Numbered from the stretch's first letter, positions 43,395 to 53,938 are shown. The stretch: 64,000 nt of DNA from Mesorhizobium denitrificans (GCF_003403035.1 NZ_QURN01000004.1:1-64000), one strand, 5' to 3'. The notes: generated by a model not told the origin, from the sequence alone. A program made the numbers and translations.

Positions 43395-44975
43395 TCACTT
43401 CTTCTTGCCGAAACCCGGCAATCCGCCGGGCCCGCCAAGACCTGGCAGCTTTAGCCCACCCGGCAGACCCGGAAGCCCGCCGCTGCCCAAACCGGGCAAG
43501 CCACCCGGCAGGCCCTTGCCCAAGCCAGCAGCTTCCGCTTGCTTTTGCAGCGCTTCGAGCTGCTTCGGGTCCATTTTGGAAAGGTCGGGCATTCCGCCCA
43601 TGCCACCCATGCCGCCAAGGCCCATTTTGGACGCGAGGCCGCCCATCATCTGGCGCATCATGCCGCCGCCTTTTCCCTTGCCGCCCATCGCCTTCATCAT
43701 GTCGGCCATGCCGCGATGCATTTTCAGCAGCCGGTTGATCTCGGCAGCATCCGTGCCGGAACCGGCTGCGATGCGCTTCTTGCGGCTGTGCTTGAGCATA
43801 TCTGGATTGGCGCGCTCAGCCTTGGTCATCGACGATATGATTGCGAGTTGGCGCTTGAACATGGAATCGTCCAGCCCCGCCGCTGCCATCTGATCCTTCA
43901 TTTTGCCAACGCCGGGCATCATGCCCATAATGCCGCCCATGCCGCCCATCTTCTGCATCTGGCGAAGCTGATCACCAAGATCGTCGAGATCAAACTTGCC
44001 GGACTGCATCTTCCTGGCCATCGCCGCCGCTTTTTCAGCGTCGATGTGTTCGGCAGCTTTTTCGACAAGCGAAACGATGTCGCCCATGCCGAGAATGCGA
44101 TCAGCGATGCGCTTGGGATAAAACTCCTCAAGCCCTTCCATCTTTTCGCCGGTGCCGATCAGCTTGATCGGCTTGCCCGTAACTGCACGCATGGAAAGGG
44201 CCGCGCCGCCGCGTCCGTCGCCATCCATACGGGTCAGCACGATGCCCGTAATACCAACGCGGGAATCGAAGTTGGTGGCGAGGTTCACAGCGTCCTGACC
44301 GGTCAGCGAGTCTGCGACCAGCAGAATTTCATGCGGGTTCGCGGCCTTCTTGATGTCGGCCATTTCGACCATCAAAGGCTCGTCGATATGTGTACGACCA
44401 GCGGTGTCGAGGATCACCACATCATGACCGCCGAGCTTGGCAGCCTGCACGGCGCGGCGCGCAATCTCCACGGGCCCCTGGCCCGCAATGATCGGCAGCG
44501 TTGCAACATGGACCTGCTCGCCTAGCTGGCGAAGCTGCTCCTGCGCAGCAGGCCGACGCGTATCGAGCGAGGCCATCAGGACCTTCTTGCCCTGTTTCTC
44601 GGTCATTCGCTTGGCGATCTTGGCCGAGGTGGTCGTCTTGCCGGAGCCCTGCAGGCCCACCATCATGAGAACCACCGGCGCGGGCGCGTTCAGGTCGATG
44701 GGAACGCCTTCGGCGCCCAGCATTTCGACAAGCTCGTCATGGACGATCTTGACGACCATCTGGCCGGGCTTGATCGACTTCAGAACTTCCGCGCCAACTG
44801 CCTTGGACCGGATCTTGTCCACGAAGGAACGGATCACATCGATCTGCACGTCGGCCTCAATCAGCGCGCGACGCACTTCGCGCAGCGCAGCCGACACGTC
44901 TGCTTCCGACAGCGCGCCTCGTCCGGTCAGATTGTTCAGGATTGAGCCTAGGCGTTCCTGAAGTGATTCAAACAT
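43395..44975 (-). CDS. ffh: Signal recognition particle protein Ffh
   Basis: The 526-residue GTPase binds 4.5S RNA and signal sequences of inner-membrane proteins and docks with FtsY. Its NG domain has GLQGSGKTTTSAKIA at about 107-121 and DTAGRTHIDEPLM. The M domain (about 320-440) is Met-rich and includes GSGTDAAEINRLLK. The tail after 440 is very rich in Gly, Met, Pro and Leu, longer than in E. coli Ffh. The leader upstream contains a terminator-like hairpin. Confidence 0.95.
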   Translation of the reverse strand: MFESLQERLGSILNNLTGRGALSEADVSAALREVRRALIEADVQIDVIRSFVDKIRSKAVGAEVLKSIKPGQMVVKIVHDELVEMLGAEGVPIDLNAPAPVVLMMVGLQGSGKTTTSAKIAKRMTEKQGKKVLMASLDTRRPAAQEQLRQLGEQVHVATLPIIAGQGPVEIARRAVQAAKLGGHDVVILDTAGRTHIDEPLMVEMADIKKAANPHEILLVADSLTGQDAVNLATNFDSRVGITGIVLTRMDGDGRGGAALSMRAVTGKPIKLIGTGEKMEGLEEFYPKRIADRILGMGDIVSLVEKAAEHIDAEKAAAMARKMQSGKFDLDDLGDQLRQMQKMGGMGGIMGMMPGVGKMKDQMAAAGLDDSMFKRQLAIISSMTKAERANPDMLKHSRKKRIAAGSGTDAAEINRLLKMHRGMADMMKAMGGKGKGGGMMRQMMGGLASKMGLGGMGGMGGMPDLSKMDPKQLEALQKQAEAAGLGKGLPGGLPGLGSGGLPGLPGGLKLPGLGGPGGLPGFGKKK

Positions 44976-45052
44976 CCAAATCTTCCTTGTCTCTGGCGTG
45001 AGCCCGAGAGGTAGGGTGCCAGCGAAGCTCCGGCAACAAGCCGCCCAAAACC

Positions 45053-45130
45053 AAAAAGCACCCGGGGGCGCATCGCGCTGCCGGGTGTTGGCCTCCGGGA
45101 TCTGTTTATACCTTTAAGGGGTCCCGGTCG
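45053..45130 (-). ncRNA. Candidate ffh leader RNA / attenuator
   Basis: On the minus strand, CACCCGG (45087-45081) pairs with CCGGGTG (45065-45059) around an inner GCGC stem, followed by five T (45057-45053). This is a strong intrinsic terminator 77 bp before ffh. The only upstream gene is divergent, so the hairpin must act on the ffh leader or on a small RNA. A TATAAA lies at 45105-45110. I recall an RNA family named ffh in alphaproteobacteria, but the match was not tested. The 5' end is nominal. Confidence 0.55.
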
Positions 45131-45240
45131 GCGGCTCGGAGTGAAACTCGTCGCTGAATTGCCGCGCTTACACAGCAAAACAGCGCTAAAGTCAAGTTCT
45201 GCGCTGCTTGTGAGGCACATCGGCGCACAGGGAGGCAATA

Positions 45241-45930
45241 ATGGTTGTCGAAACTCTGGCCGCAGCTGCAACACCGGGCGTGCCCTTGCCCACAACCTCA
45301 GCCGAGCGCATCACAGTGCTCGCGCATTTTCACCGGGCTGAGATTGGACGCATGGGAAGCTGGCGCGACCGCATCGACCGAACGTCGAACTGGGCGATCA
45401 CGGTTGTGGCGGCGATGTTGTCCGTTTCCCTGTCTACGCCCAATGCGCACCAGGGCGTGCTTCTGTTCGCCATGCTGCTGGTTTTCCTGCTGCTGCGCAT
45501 CGAAGCGCGCCGCTATCGCTTTTTCGATGTTTACCGCGCGCGTGTGCGGCAGTTCGAACGCCATTATTTTGCGCAGATTTTCTCGCCAGCGCAGGACTAC
45601 GCGTCCAACTGGCAACAGATTCTTGGCGAAAACCTGCGCGAACCGCGCTTTCGAATATCGCACGCGGACGCCTTCGCGCGACGGCTACGCCGGAATTACG
45701 TCTGGATGTTTATGATTCTTCTTCTGGCATGGGTGCTTAAGATCTCTTCGCCCGAACTCGGCGCCATCACGCCGAGCATTCACGAGGGCATTCTGAACGC
45801 CAATCTGGGACCCATTCCAGGCATCGCGGTAGTGGTTGGTGTCGGCCTGTTCTATGCCTACCTCGCTTACGCCTATTTCCGCCCCTCCGACGATGCGGAT
45901 GAAGCGGGTTATGGCGAGGTACACGTCTAA
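45241..45930 (+). CDS. DUF2270 membrane protein
   Basis: The 229-residue protein has four predicted membrane helices, in pairs around 55-85 and 155-215. Between them the cytoplasmic stretch RIEARRYRFFDVYRARVRQF is characteristic of DUF2270. The start follows GGGAGG. The function is unknown. It overlaps the convergent CPBP gene by 4 bp at its end. Confidence 0.83.
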   Translation: MVVETLAAAATPGVPLPTTSAERITVLAHFHRAEIGRMGSWRDRIDRTSNWAITVVAAMLSVSLSTPNAHQGVLLFAMLLVFLLLRIEARRYRFFDVYRARVRQFERHYFAQIFSPAQDYASNWQQILGENLREPRFRISHADAFARRLRRNYVWMFMILLLAWVLKISSPELGAITPSIHEGILNANLGPIPGIAVVVGVGLFYAYLAYAYFRPSDDADEAGYGEVHV

Positions 45931-46856
45931 CCGGAAACCTTCAGCGGCGAGCGCGAATGCAATAGCAGCAGCGCCGTCAGGCCAACGCAGACAACGCCGA
46001 CAGCACCGAGCGCTAATGCAAAATCATTGCCCATCGCCGGGTCATTGATCGGCACACCTCGGAAAAGTGCCAGGCCTGCAAACTCATCCTGATGCGCAAC
46101 CAGCGCAAAGCCGAACAGATTATTGCCCATATGGACACCGAAGGCAGCGCCAAGATTTCCTGTCAGCCAAACCAGAAACATCATCAGCGCGGTGAGCGTG
46201 CCGATGCTGATCACGACCAATGCCAGTTGCGATGCGGACATTTGCGGCGTCAGGTGCAGACCAATGAACATGATGCTCGGCAGCACCGCCCATATCCACG
46301 GACTGCGAAAGCGATTGGCAAGATTCCGCGGCAGATAGCCTCTGAACAACAACTCTTCGGAAGAAGTCTGCACAAAACACAGCGCAAGAACGGGCACAAT
46401 GAAAACGAGCCATGTGCCTATATCCAGCGCCGTGCGTTCAAATTGCGGATTGAGAATGTAAATCAGCACCTCGGAAAGCACGGAGGTTAGAAACACTGCC
46501 AGCAATCCCTTCGCGAAATCTCCGAAGTTGATGCGCCGCGACACGCCCAGCACATTGCTGAACGGTTCGCGATGGATAAAGCGCGTTGCAATCCACACGC
46601 CGATCCAGATTCCGATGAAACTTGCAAGGGTCGCCAGCGTGCCGATCTTCGAACTGAAGAAGGCCAGCGGATCGGCGCTCCGATCTAGAAGTGCGGGCAG
46701 ACCGGCCAGCAGTGAGGTGCCGAGCCAGCACAGGCCGATGACTACTATGCCGAACAGCAAGCGCCACAGGCTTACCCGACGAGGAGGGCTGGATCTGTAG
46801 GCTTCAAAGGCAGGGCTATGCATGGCTGATCGGTCCGGTTCCACTGAGACAACCAT
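45927..46856 (-). CDS. CPBP-family intramembrane metalloprotease
   Basis: The 309-residue membrane protein has about eight helices. The Abi/CPBP motif 1, SSEELLFRGYLPR, is at about 166-178 with Glu167, Glu168 and Arg172. Later motifs have His residues in FIGLHL and GVHMGNNLFGF. Relatives include Rce1 prenyl-protein proteases and immunity proteins against bacteriocins. The start is uncertain: ATG at 46856 or 46823, neither with a clear ribosome-binding site. Confidence 0.85.
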   Translation of the reverse strand: MVVSVEPDRSAMHSPAFEAYRSSPPRRVSLWRLLFGIVVIGLCWLGTSLLAGLPALLDRSADPLAFFSSKIGTLATLASFIGIWIGVWIATRFIHREPFSNVLGVSRRINFGDFAKGLLAVFLTSVLSEVLIYILNPQFERTALDIGTWLVFIVPVLALCFVQTSSEELLFRGYLPRNLANRFRSPWIWAVLPSIMFIGLHLTPQMSASQLALVVISIGTLTALMMFLVWLTGNLGAAFGVHMGNNLFGFALVAHQDEFAGLALFRGVPINDPAMGNDFALALGAVGVVCVGLTALLLLHSRSPLKVSG

Positions 46857-47083
46857 AGATAGACAGGTTCCGGTTACTGACAGGTCAACTGCGTGTAAGC
46901 GTCACGCGCGCAACACTCGCGCCTAATTGAATGCATGTTGAGTGCGTTTCATGTAACAAAACACTTGATTGCGCCTCATTTCTTGGTTGTAAGCCCGTTA
47001 ACGACGTTGCGTTTAGTAAGTGATTTGTGGTGTGCGGAGCCTTCGCCACAATCAAAAGAACCTCGATTTTCAGGAGAGATTTC

Positions 47084-47893
47084 ATGGCAGGACGTGCCAG
47101 AAGCGTTTTGTTGGCCGCTCTTTTGCTGGGTGGTTTCAGCGGTGGCGCAATAGCAGCCGAATGCGGCAAGACCAGTTCCGGATTTGAAAACTGGAAAGCG
47201 AGCTTTGCACAGGAAGCCGCCGCGCAGGGTGTTGGCCGCAAGGGCCTTTCGGCACTGGCGGGTGCAAGCTATGCCAACGCCACGATCAATGCCGACCGCA
47301 ACCAGAAAAGCTTCAAGCTTTCCTTTGACGCCTTCATGAAGAAACGCGGCGCTTCCACCATCATCTCCAAGGGCAAGCAGATGAAGCGCGCGAATGCAGC
47401 GCTCTTCGCCAATATCGAGCAGCGCTATGGTGTGCCTGCCGGCCCGCTGATCGCAATCTGGGGCATGGAAACAGGCTTCGGCAGCTATATGGGCAAGCAG
47501 AACACGATTTCTGCCATCACCACGCTCGCCTATGACTGCCGCCGCCCGGATTATTTCAAGCCGCACGCAATCGCCGCGCTCAAGTTGGTGGATAAGGGTA
47601 CGCTTACCTCTTCATCCGTTGGCGCTATGCATGGCGAAGTTGGCCACACGCAGTTCCTGCCCGGCAACGTTCTTCGTTACGGCGTCAATGGCGGCGGTGG
47701 CGGTGGCGTAGACCTGCGCGAAAAGGCTGACGCGCTTGCCTCGACGGCAAACTTCCTGCGCGGTCATGGCTGGCAGCCGGGCGCTGGCTATCAGCCGGGG
47801 CAGCCAAACTTCGCTGCGATTCAGGGCTGGAACGCAGCAAGCGTCTACCAGCAGGCCATTGCAGCAATCGGCGCCGCAATTGACGGCGGCTGA
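47084..47893 (+). CDS. Lytic murein transglycosylase (MltB-like)
   Basis: The 269-residue protein has a signal peptide (MAGRARSVLLAALLLGGFSG, cleavage near AIAA-E) and acts in the periplasm on peptidoglycan, releasing anhydromuropeptides. The catalytic Glu129 is in IWGMETGFGSYMGK. The EVGHTQFLPGNVLRYGVNG segment forms the substrate groove. It is shorter than E. coli MltB and lacks a lipobox and peptidoglycan-binding domain. The ATG at 47084 follows AGGAGAG. Confidence 0.9.
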   Translation: MAGRARSVLLAALLLGGFSGGAIAAECGKTSSGFENWKASFAQEAAAQGVGRKGLSALAGASYANATINADRNQKSFKLSFDAFMKKRGASTIISKGKQMKRANAALFANIEQRYGVPAGPLIAIWGMETGFGSYMGKQNTISAITTLAYDCRRPDYFKPHAIAALKLVDKGTLTSSSVGAMHGEVGHTQFLPGNVLRYGVNGGGGGGVDLREKADALASTANFLRGHGWQPGAGYQPGQPNFAAIQGWNAASVYQQAIAAIGAAIDGG

Positions 47894-47910
47894 TTGGCCG
47901 CTAAGAAAAA

Positions 47911-47947
47911 CAACAAAAAAGCCGGCTCAAAGCCGGCTTTTTTGTTG
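47911..47947. terminator. Bidirectional terminator between mltB-like gene and argG
   Basis: AAAAAAGCCGGCT pairs with AGCCGGCTTTTTT across a CAA loop, giving a long stem with A and T runs on both sides. It lies between two convergent genes and serves both. Confidence 0.93.
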
Positions 47948-47967
47948 ATAGAGGGAGCAGAGCACTC

Positions 47968-49191
47968 TCAGCCCTTGCGATCCCGCGCGGCCAGCGTGCG
48001 AAGGCGCAAGGCGTTCAGGCGAATGAAGCCCGCCGCATCCTTTTGATCATATGCACCGCGATCATCCTCGAATGTCACCAACGCGTCGCTGTAGAGCGAT
48101 TTCGGCGACCGGCGACCGGTGACGATCACATTGCCCTTGTAAAGCTTGAGGCGAACTTCGCCCTCGACATCGGTCTGGCTCTTGTCGATCAAGGCCTGCA
48201 GCATTTCGCGCTCCGGCGAATACCAGAAGCCGTTGTAGATCAGCTCCGCATAGCGCGGCATCAACTCATCCTTGAGATGCGCCGCACCACGATCCAGCGT
48301 TATCGATTCCATCGCGCGATGCGCCACGATCAGGATCGTGCCGCCGGGGGTTTCATAGACGCCGCGCGACTTCATGCCCACGAAGCGATTTTCGACCAGA
48401 TCAAGACGGCCAATGCCATTGTCGCGACCAAGATCGTTCAGCGCCGCAAACAGCGTTGCGGCAGACATTTCCTTGCCGTTCAGTGCAACGGGGTCGCCAT
48501 TCTTAAACGTCAAAGTAATTTCCGTGACCTTGTCGGGCGCATCCATCGGCGAAACCGTGCGCTGGTGCACATATTCCGGCGGCTCCTGCCACGGGTCTTC
48601 CAGCACTTTGCCCTCGGATGAGGAGTGCAGCAGATTCGCGTCCACCGAGAACGGCGCTTCGCCCTGCTTGTCCTTGGCAATCGGAATCTGATGATCGCGC
48701 GCGAATTCCAGCAGATCGGTGCGCGACTTGAACGACCAATCGCGCCACGGCGCAATGACCTTGATGTCGGGATTCAGCGCATAGGCCGATAGCTCGAAAC
48801 GCACCTGGTCGTTGCCCTTGCCAGTCGCGCCGTGCGCTACGGCATCAGCGCCAGTCTCGCGTGCAATCTCGACGAGATGCTTGGAAATCAGTGGGCGCGC
48901 GATAGACGTGCCGAGCAGATAAACGCCCTCATACTGCGCATTGGCGCGGAACATCGGGAACACGAAATCCTTGATGAACTCCTCGCGCACATCGCGGATA
49001 TAGATTTCCTTGATGCCGAGCAGTTCCGCCTTCTTGCGCGCAGGTTCAAGTTCGCCGCCCTGTCCGAGGTCGGCAGTAAAGGTCACGACCTCCGCGCCCA
49101 ACTCGGTTTGCAGCCACTTGAGAATGATGGAAGTGTCGAGCCCGCCCGAATAGGCAAGCACCACCTTCTTGACGTCTTTCGGCTTCGCCAT
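47968..49191 (-). CDS. argG: Argininosuccinate synthase
   Basis: The 407-residue enzyme joins citrulline and aspartate using ATP in arginine synthesis. The PP-loop [18 protein letters not shown] is at about 10-27, and the [15 protein letters not shown] segment near 118 binds citrulline and ATP. Length is normal for type 1 enzymes. Its promoter must lie in the 180-bp spacer shared with the divergent lysE gene. Confidence 0.95.
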   Translation of the reverse strand: MAKPKDVKKVVLAYSGGLDTSIILKWLQTELGAEVVTFTADLGQGGELEPARKKAELLGIKEIYIRDVREEFIKDFVFPMFRANAQYEGVYLLGTSIARPLISKHLVEIARETGADAVAHGATGKGNDQVRFELSAYALNPDIKVIAPWRDWSFKSRTDLLEFARDHQIPIAKDKQGEAPFSVDANLLHSSSEGKVLEDPWQEPPEYVHQRTVSPMDAPDKVTEITLTFKNGDPVALNGKEMSAATLFAALNDLGRDNGIGRLDLVENRFVGMKSRGVYETPGGTILIVAHRAMESITLDRGAAHLKDELMPRYAELIYNGFWYSPEREMLQALIDKSQTDVEGEVRLKLYKGNVIVTGRRSPKSLYSDALVTFEDDRGAYDQKDAAGFIRLNALRLRTLAARDRKG

Positions 49192-49369
49192 TCACGACCC
49201 CAATAGCATGGAAATAATGTTGCCCGCGCTTTAGCGATTTACGGGCATGGGGGCAAGCGGCCCGACAGCACTGGCCCTGCATTCCTTTGCCTGTGTCACG
49301 AGATCGCCGCTGTTCAATTCGGCAAAAAATGTGCCATAGAGCGCGGGCTTTCACGCAGTGGACCATTCA

Positions 49370-50011
49370 ATGAGCTTCGTTCCCGATCTTTCGACCATCC
49401 TGCAATTCGCGGTGGCTACCTTCGTGATTGCCATCACGCCGGGGCCGGACATGACGCTGTTTGTCGGGCGGGCACTCTCCGAAGGTCGCGCCGCCGGCTT
49501 TGCCTGCCTCTTTGGCGCACTGTCAGGAATTATCATTCACACCGCTTTGGTCGCGCTGGGGCTTTCCGCGCTGATCGTCGCATCGCCACAGGCGTTTCTC
49601 GTGCTCAAGATCGGTGGCGCGGGTTATCTCGTCTGGCTCGCTTATCAGGCGCTATGGCACGGCTCGGCTTTCTCGCCTGACGCCACGCCGCGCCCGCCGC
49701 GCTCATTCTACAAAAACTGGGCCACGGGCCTCGGCATCAATCTGATGAATCCTAAGATCATTCTTTTCTTCATGACGTTCCTGCCGCAATTCGTTTCGGC
49801 GCACGACCCTAATGCGCCCGGCAAGCTGTTCTTCCTCGGCATGATGTTCATCGTGCTTTCACTGCCGGTAACGATTCCAATCGTGATTGCAGCCGACAAA
49901 TTCGCCGCCCTGCTGCGCAAGAGCCCGCGCGTGACGCGCATTGTCGATTATCTGTTTGCAGGCGTGTTCTCGGCCTTCGCGCTGAAGATACTTACCGCGC
50001 AGGCGAAATAG
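49370..50011 (+). CDS. LysE/RhtB-family exporter
   Basis: The 213-residue inner-membrane exporter has about six helices and the family signature ITPGPDMTLFVGRALSEGR near residues 25-43, with GLGINLMNPKIILFF in the middle. Family members export basic or small neutral amino acids. The substrate is unknown. The start at 49370 is in the usual register with the first helix, and an ATG four codons upstream is possible. Confidence 0.87.
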   Translation: MSFVPDLSTILQFAVATFVIAITPGPDMTLFVGRALSEGRAAGFACLFGALSGIIIHTALVALGLSALIVASPQAFLVLKIGGAGYLVWLAYQALWHGSAFSPDATPRPPRSFYKNWATGLGINLMNPKIILFFMTFLPQFVSAHDPNAPGKLFFLGMMFIVLSLPVTIPIVIAADKFAALLRKSPRVTRIVDYLFAGVFSAFALKILTAQAK

Positions 50012-50015
50012 GACG

Positions 50016-51251
50016 CTACCAGCTCTCGCCGTGGTTGGCGATCATCATGGCTTCAAGCGCGAGCCGCTCGTGCTTTTTCAGCCGTTCAGATTCTGACTTG
50101 AGCTGACCGCAAGCCGCGAGAATATCCCGCCCGCGTGGCGTACGGATCGGCGACGCATAGCCCGCATTGTTAATGTAGTCCGCAAACTTCTCGATCGTCT
50201 CCCAGTCGGAGCACTGATAATTCGTGCCCGGCCACGGATTGAACGGGATCAGATTGATCTTGGCCGGTATGCCCTTCAACAGGTTGACCAGCGCGCGGGC
50301 ATGTTCCAGCGAGTCGTTCACGTCCTTGAGCATCACATATTCAAAGGTGATGCGCTTGGCGTTCGACAGACCGGGATATTTCCGGCAGGCATCCATCAAC
50401 TGTTCCAGCGGAAACTTCTTGTTGATGGGCACAAGCAGGTCGCGCAGATCATCGTCCGGCGCGTGCAGCGAAATCGCCAGCATCACGCCGATCTCATCGC
50501 CGGTACGGAAGATTTCAGGCACGACGCCCGACGTCGAGAGCGTAATGCGGCGCTTGGAAAGCGACAGCCCATCGCCGTCCGACGCGATCAGCAGCGCGTT
50601 CTTCACCGCCTCGAAATTGTAAAGGGGCTCGCCCATGCCCATCATCACGATGTTGGACACCTTACGGCCTTCTGCAGGAACAATCGCGCCATCGGGCGTA
50701 TCGCGATCAGGAAAATCGCCCAACCGGTCGCGCGCGGTCAGCAACTGCGCCAGAATCTCTTCCGAAGTCAGGTTGCGCACCAGCTTTTGTGTGCCCGTAT
50801 GGCAGAACGAGCAGGTGAGCGTGCAGCCAACCTGCGAGGAAATGCACAGCGTGCCGCGCCCCTCTTCGGGAATGTAAACCGTTTCGATTTCAACGGGCCG
50901 CCCCGCGCCGCGCGACGGAAACCGGAACAGCCATTTGCGCGTGCCATCGTTGGAAATTTGCTCTTCAACGATTTCTGGCCGCGCGATGGTGAAATGCTTC
51001 GCCAGCGTCGCGCGCAAATCCTTCGAGATGTTGAACATATCGTCGAAGCTGGACACGCCTCGCACATAGAGCCAATGCCAAAGCTGCTGCACGCGCATGC
51101 GCGTCTGGCGCTCCGGCACGCCGATGGCGGCGAGCGCCGCGCCCATTTCCTCGCGCGTCAGGCCGATCAGCGATTCTTTCGCAGGCACAGCGGCGCGAGC
51201 GGCAAGAGATGCACGCGTTGCGTCGTCTTTGATATCGAGCGAGATCGTCAT
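50016..51251 (-). CDS. rlmN: Dual-specificity RNA methyltransferase RlmN
   Basis: The 411-residue radical-SAM enzyme methylates C2 of A2503 in 23S rRNA and A37 in some tRNAs. The iron-sulfur ligands are Cys143, Cys147 and Cys150 in [15 protein letters not shown]. The C-terminal Cys in DILAACGQL provides the methyl relay. [12 protein letters not shown] binds SAM. I chose the ATG at 51251 because upstream codons run into a palindromic repeat region. It is convergent with lysE (4 bp). Confidence 0.93.
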   Translation of the reverse strand: MTISLDIKDDATRASLAARAAVPAKESLIGLTREEMGAALAAIGVPERQTRMRVQQLWHWLYVRGVSSFDDMFNISKDLRATLAKHFTIARPEIVEEQISNDGTRKWLFRFPSRGAGRPVEIETVYIPEEGRGTLCISSQVGCTLTCSFCHTGTQKLVRNLTSEEILAQLLTARDRLGDFPDRDTPDGAIVPAEGRKVSNIVMMGMGEPLYNFEAVKNALLIASDGDGLSLSKRRITLSTSGVVPEIFRTGDEIGVMLAISLHAPDDDLRDLLVPINKKFPLEQLMDACRKYPGLSNAKRITFEYVMLKDVNDSLEHARALVNLLKGIPAKINLIPFNPWPGTNYQCSDWETIEKFADYINNAGYASPIRTPRGRDILAACGQLKSESERLKKHERLALEAMMIANHGESW

Positions 51252-51384
51252 GGCAGCCGTGAATATGGGAAACGAAGTTCGATTTGTCGAACGCGCGCGG
51301 CCAATATCACGGAATTTCCGAAACGTCACGTCCCTATGGCCAGCTTCGCGGCGCTCGCGCTGCCCTTCACCTGCCTGCCGGCAT

Positions 51385-51497
51385 CCTCTCCCCGTGGAAA
51401 ACAGGGAGAGGAGAGCGTTGGCAATGTCTCGCAAACTCAATCAGCGCACAAAATGCAATGCGACGCTGAAGCCCCTCTCCCTGTTTACGGGGAGAGG
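51385..51497. repeat. Fold-back repeat between rlmN and lpd
   Basis: The arm at 51385-51411 (CCTCTCCCCGTGG...AGG) and the arm at 51474-51497 (CCTCTCCCTGTTTACGGGG...) are near-perfect reverse complements. Each is also a short palindrome. This resembles dispersed palindromic repeats seen in Brucella and rhizobial spacers. No gene is seen in 51252-51526. Confidence 0.7.
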
Positions 51498-51526
51498 GTA
51501 AGGGTGAGGGGCAAATCTGCTCCCGA

Positions 51527-52930
51527 TTAAATATGAATCGGCTTGAAGAACGTGGCGAGAGCGGCCTCGCGCACGGCTTCCGACATCGTCGGATGCGCAT
51601 GGCACGTCCGTGCGAGGTCTTCCGCCGACCCGCCAAACTCCATCAGTACTGCGGCTTCATGGATCATTTCGCCGGCGCCGAAGCCGAGAATGTGAACGCC
51701 CAGCACGCGGTCGGTTTCCTTGTCGGCCAGCATCTTAACGAAGCCATCCGTATGCAGCATGGCGCGTGCGCGGCCATTTGCGGTAAAAGGAAACTTGCCG
51801 ACCTTATAAGCCACGCCTTCCGCTTTCAGTTGCTCCTCCGTCTTGCCGACAGAAGCCACCTCCGGGCTGGTGTAAACGACGCCGGGGATGACGTCGTAAT
51901 TCACGTGCCCCTTCTGGCCGGCCATCATTTCCGCAACCGCGATGCCTTCGTCTTCAGCCTTGTGCGCCAGCATCGGGCCGACGGTCACATCGCCAATGGC
52001 GTAAATGCCCGGCACATTCGTGCGGCAATGGCCATCGGTTTTGACCCGACCGCGATCCATTGCAATGTCCTGCTCCTTAAGACCCAGCCCATCCGTATAT
52101 GGACTGCGACCGGTGGCGATCAGCACCACATCGGCCTCGATGGTTTCAGCTGCCCCACCCTTGACCGGCTCGAACGTAACCTTCGCGCCCTTCTTGGCCT
52201 TTTCGACGCCGGTGACTTTCGCACCGAGCTTGAACTCAAAGCCCTGTTTGCCGAGCATACGCTGGAACTGCTTGGACACTTCGCCATCCATGCCGCCGAG
52301 AATGGAATCCAGATATTCCACGACAGTGACTTTCGAGCCGAGACGCGCCCAGACCGAGCCAAGCTCAAGGCCAATCACGCCACCGCCGACGACCACGAGC
52401 TTTTCCGGCACCTTGTCGAGCGACAGCGCGCCGGTTGAGGACACGATAACCTTCTCGTCAATATCGACCGGCACGCCGGGAATGCCCGCAACATCCGAGC
52501 CCGTCGCGATAACGATGTTCGTCGTCTCGATTTCCTGCATCAAACCTTCCGAATCCGTAACGCCAACCAGACCGGGTCCAAGAATCTTGCCGGTGCCGCG
52601 GAAACTGTCGATCTTGTTCTTCTTGAACAGGAACGCGACGCCGCTGACATTAGCATTCACGGTCGTGTCCTTATGCGCCATCATCTTCGTGAGATTGGCC
52701 TTCGGCTTGCCAACCTCGATGCCAAGCGTATCGAATGAATGCTCCGCCTCAGCCAGCATTTCAGATGCATGAAGCAGCGCCTTCGATGGAATGCAGCCGA
52801 TGTTGAGGCAGGTTCCGCCGAACGTCTCCCGCTTCTCAACGACAGCCACCTTCATGCCGAGTTGCGCCGCCTTGATAGCGCACACATAGCCACCGGGACC
52901 GGAACCAATCACAACAACATCATAAGCCAT
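51527..52930 (-). CDS. lpd: Dihydrolipoamide dehydrogenase (E3)
   Basis: The 467-residue flavoprotein reoxidises lipoyl groups of 2-oxoacid dehydrogenases with NAD+. It has the FAD fold [20 protein letters not shown] and the redox pair Cys41/Cys46 in [13 protein letters not shown]. The C-terminal active site is [13 protein letters not shown] with His-Glu. As the last enzyme gene after sucA-sucB it most likely serves 2-oxoglutarate dehydrogenase. Confidence 0.94.
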   Translation of the reverse strand: MAYDVVVIGSGPGGYVCAIKAAQLGMKVAVVEKRETFGGTCLNIGCIPSKALLHASEMLAEAEHSFDTLGIEVGKPKANLTKMMAHKDTTVNANVSGVAFLFKKNKIDSFRGTGKILGPGLVGVTDSEGLMQEIETTNIVIATGSDVAGIPGVPVDIDEKVIVSSTGALSLDKVPEKLVVVGGGVIGLELGSVWARLGSKVTVVEYLDSILGGMDGEVSKQFQRMLGKQGFEFKLGAKVTGVEKAKKGAKVTFEPVKGGAAETIEADVVLIATGRSPYTDGLGLKEQDIAMDRGRVKTDGHCRTNVPGIYAIGDVTVGPMLAHKAEDEGIAVAEMMAGQKGHVNYDVIPGVVYTSPEVASVGKTEEQLKAEGVAYKVGKFPFTANGRARAMLHTDGFVKMLADKETDRVLGVHILGFGAGEMIHEAAVLMEFGGSAEDLARTCHAHPTMSEAVREAALATFFKPIHI

Positions 52931-52982
52931 AATGCACCCTCTAATTGTCTTGCTGCGGAGCCCGCACCGGGCAAGCCGCCAA

Positions 52983-53477
52983 TCATTCCTGACAGCCCTT
53001 CAACTCGAACATGTCGAAAGGCACTTTTGTAAATCCGCCCTCGCCGAAGGCATTTGAAGCGCGCAACGCCGGGCCAATATCCGCAAGGATCAAGCGCGCG
53101 GGCGCAGGCGATCCCTCGGCGGGTAAAAGCCCGATCTCTCCCTTTTCATCCACGGCGTAGACCACGCCCTGCCACAGCGTGCAGGCTGCGTATTCCTCGC
53201 CGGTCACGTCGCCCTCTGGACAGTTTCGGGAAACGAGGGCGTTGGGTCGGGGCTCTTCCTGCGTCCACATGACAATGCCGTCGAGCACGACATCGCTGTC
53301 CATCACCATCTTGAAGCTGTTCGTTACGACTGCATTTTCACCCGTGGGACGAAAATCGATGCCAGCCACGCCGGTCTTGTCACCATAAACCGCGAGTTCC
53401 ATCGGGCAGGCCGCATGAGCCTGCAAAACCGACAGGCTCATGGCAACAGCGGCAGTTCCGAGTCTGGCTCCGATCAC
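52983..53477 (-). CDS. Exported hypothetical protein
   Basis: The 164-residue product starts at the GTG 53477, with a TTG two codons earlier also possible. The signal peptide ends near VLQAHA, followed by [14 protein letters not shown]. The mature part has four Cys (ACPM, RNCPEG, AACTLW, KGCQE), likely two disulphides. It follows the MAPEG gene by 9 bp. The family is not recognised, but similar proteins lie beside MAPEG genes in relatives as I recall. Confidence 0.6.
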   Translation of the reverse strand: MIGARLGTAAVAMSLSVLQAHAACPMELAVYGDKTGVAGIDFRPTGENAVVTNSFKMVMDSDVVLDGIVMWTQEEPRPNALVSRNCPEGDVTGEEYAACTLWQGVVYAVDEKGEIGLLPAEGSPAPARLILADIGPALRASNAFGEGGFTKVPFDMFELKGCQE

Positions 53478-53486
53478 TCCCAAATG

Positions 53487-53891
53487 TCACCCGATAAGCC
53501 GGATGAGCATCAGCACAATGCCGAGCAGCGACGCAGCCCAGATCAACGAACGAAGATAGGGAATGCCAAACGCATAGGCCGGGACATAGGCAACCCGCGC
53601 CCAGAACCACAGCGCAGCGCCCGTTGCGCCGATGCCACCAGCCTTGCCGGTAACATGTAGCGCCAGCGCAAGCGCAATGAACGCGCCATAGGTTTCGAGG
53701 AAATTGCGCAGTGCGCGCGTGAACCTGTCTGTAACGACAGAAATCGGAACCTCGCCGTCGCGCGCGCCAGCGGTATAGGCCAGGCCCCCGTCTTTGGTGA
53801 GTGAAAGAGCCTGCGCCACGATCTGGCCGATCAGCAACACAACGCTCCACGCAAGATAGGTGAGTTCAGTAGACAGCACGCCAGCTTCCAT
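53487..53891 (-). CDS. MAPEG-family membrane protein
   Basis: The 134-residue protein has four membrane helices. The MAPEG signature is visible in RALRNFLETYGAFIALALAL near residues 58-77 and RVAYVPAYAFGIPYLRSL near 98-115. Relatives are glutathione- or lipid-modifying enzymes in eukaryotes. The bacterial role is unknown. It lies between sucB and the exported protein in the sense of the TCA genes. Confidence 0.85.
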   Translation of the reverse strand: MEAGVLSTELTYLAWSVVLLIGQIVAQALSLTKDGGLAYTAGARDGEVPISVVTDRFTRALRNFLETYGAFIALALALHVTGKAGGIGATGAALWFWARVAYVPAYAFGIPYLRSLIWAASLLGIVLMLIRLIG

Positions 53892-53938
53892 CTCGCCCTC
53901 CTGAGGCTCGCAAAGATACTGCGCGTCGGACCAACCCT

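Noticed and set aside
44976-45240. 4.5S (SRP) RNA gene upstream of ffh
   Set aside because: The conserved SRP core (GGAAG-type tetraloop and asymmetric loop) is not present in this spacer. Only a terminator-like hairpin is.
50301-51530. 409-codon open frame on the plus strand
   Set aside because: It is antisense to rlmN, whose radical-SAM cysteines are intact.
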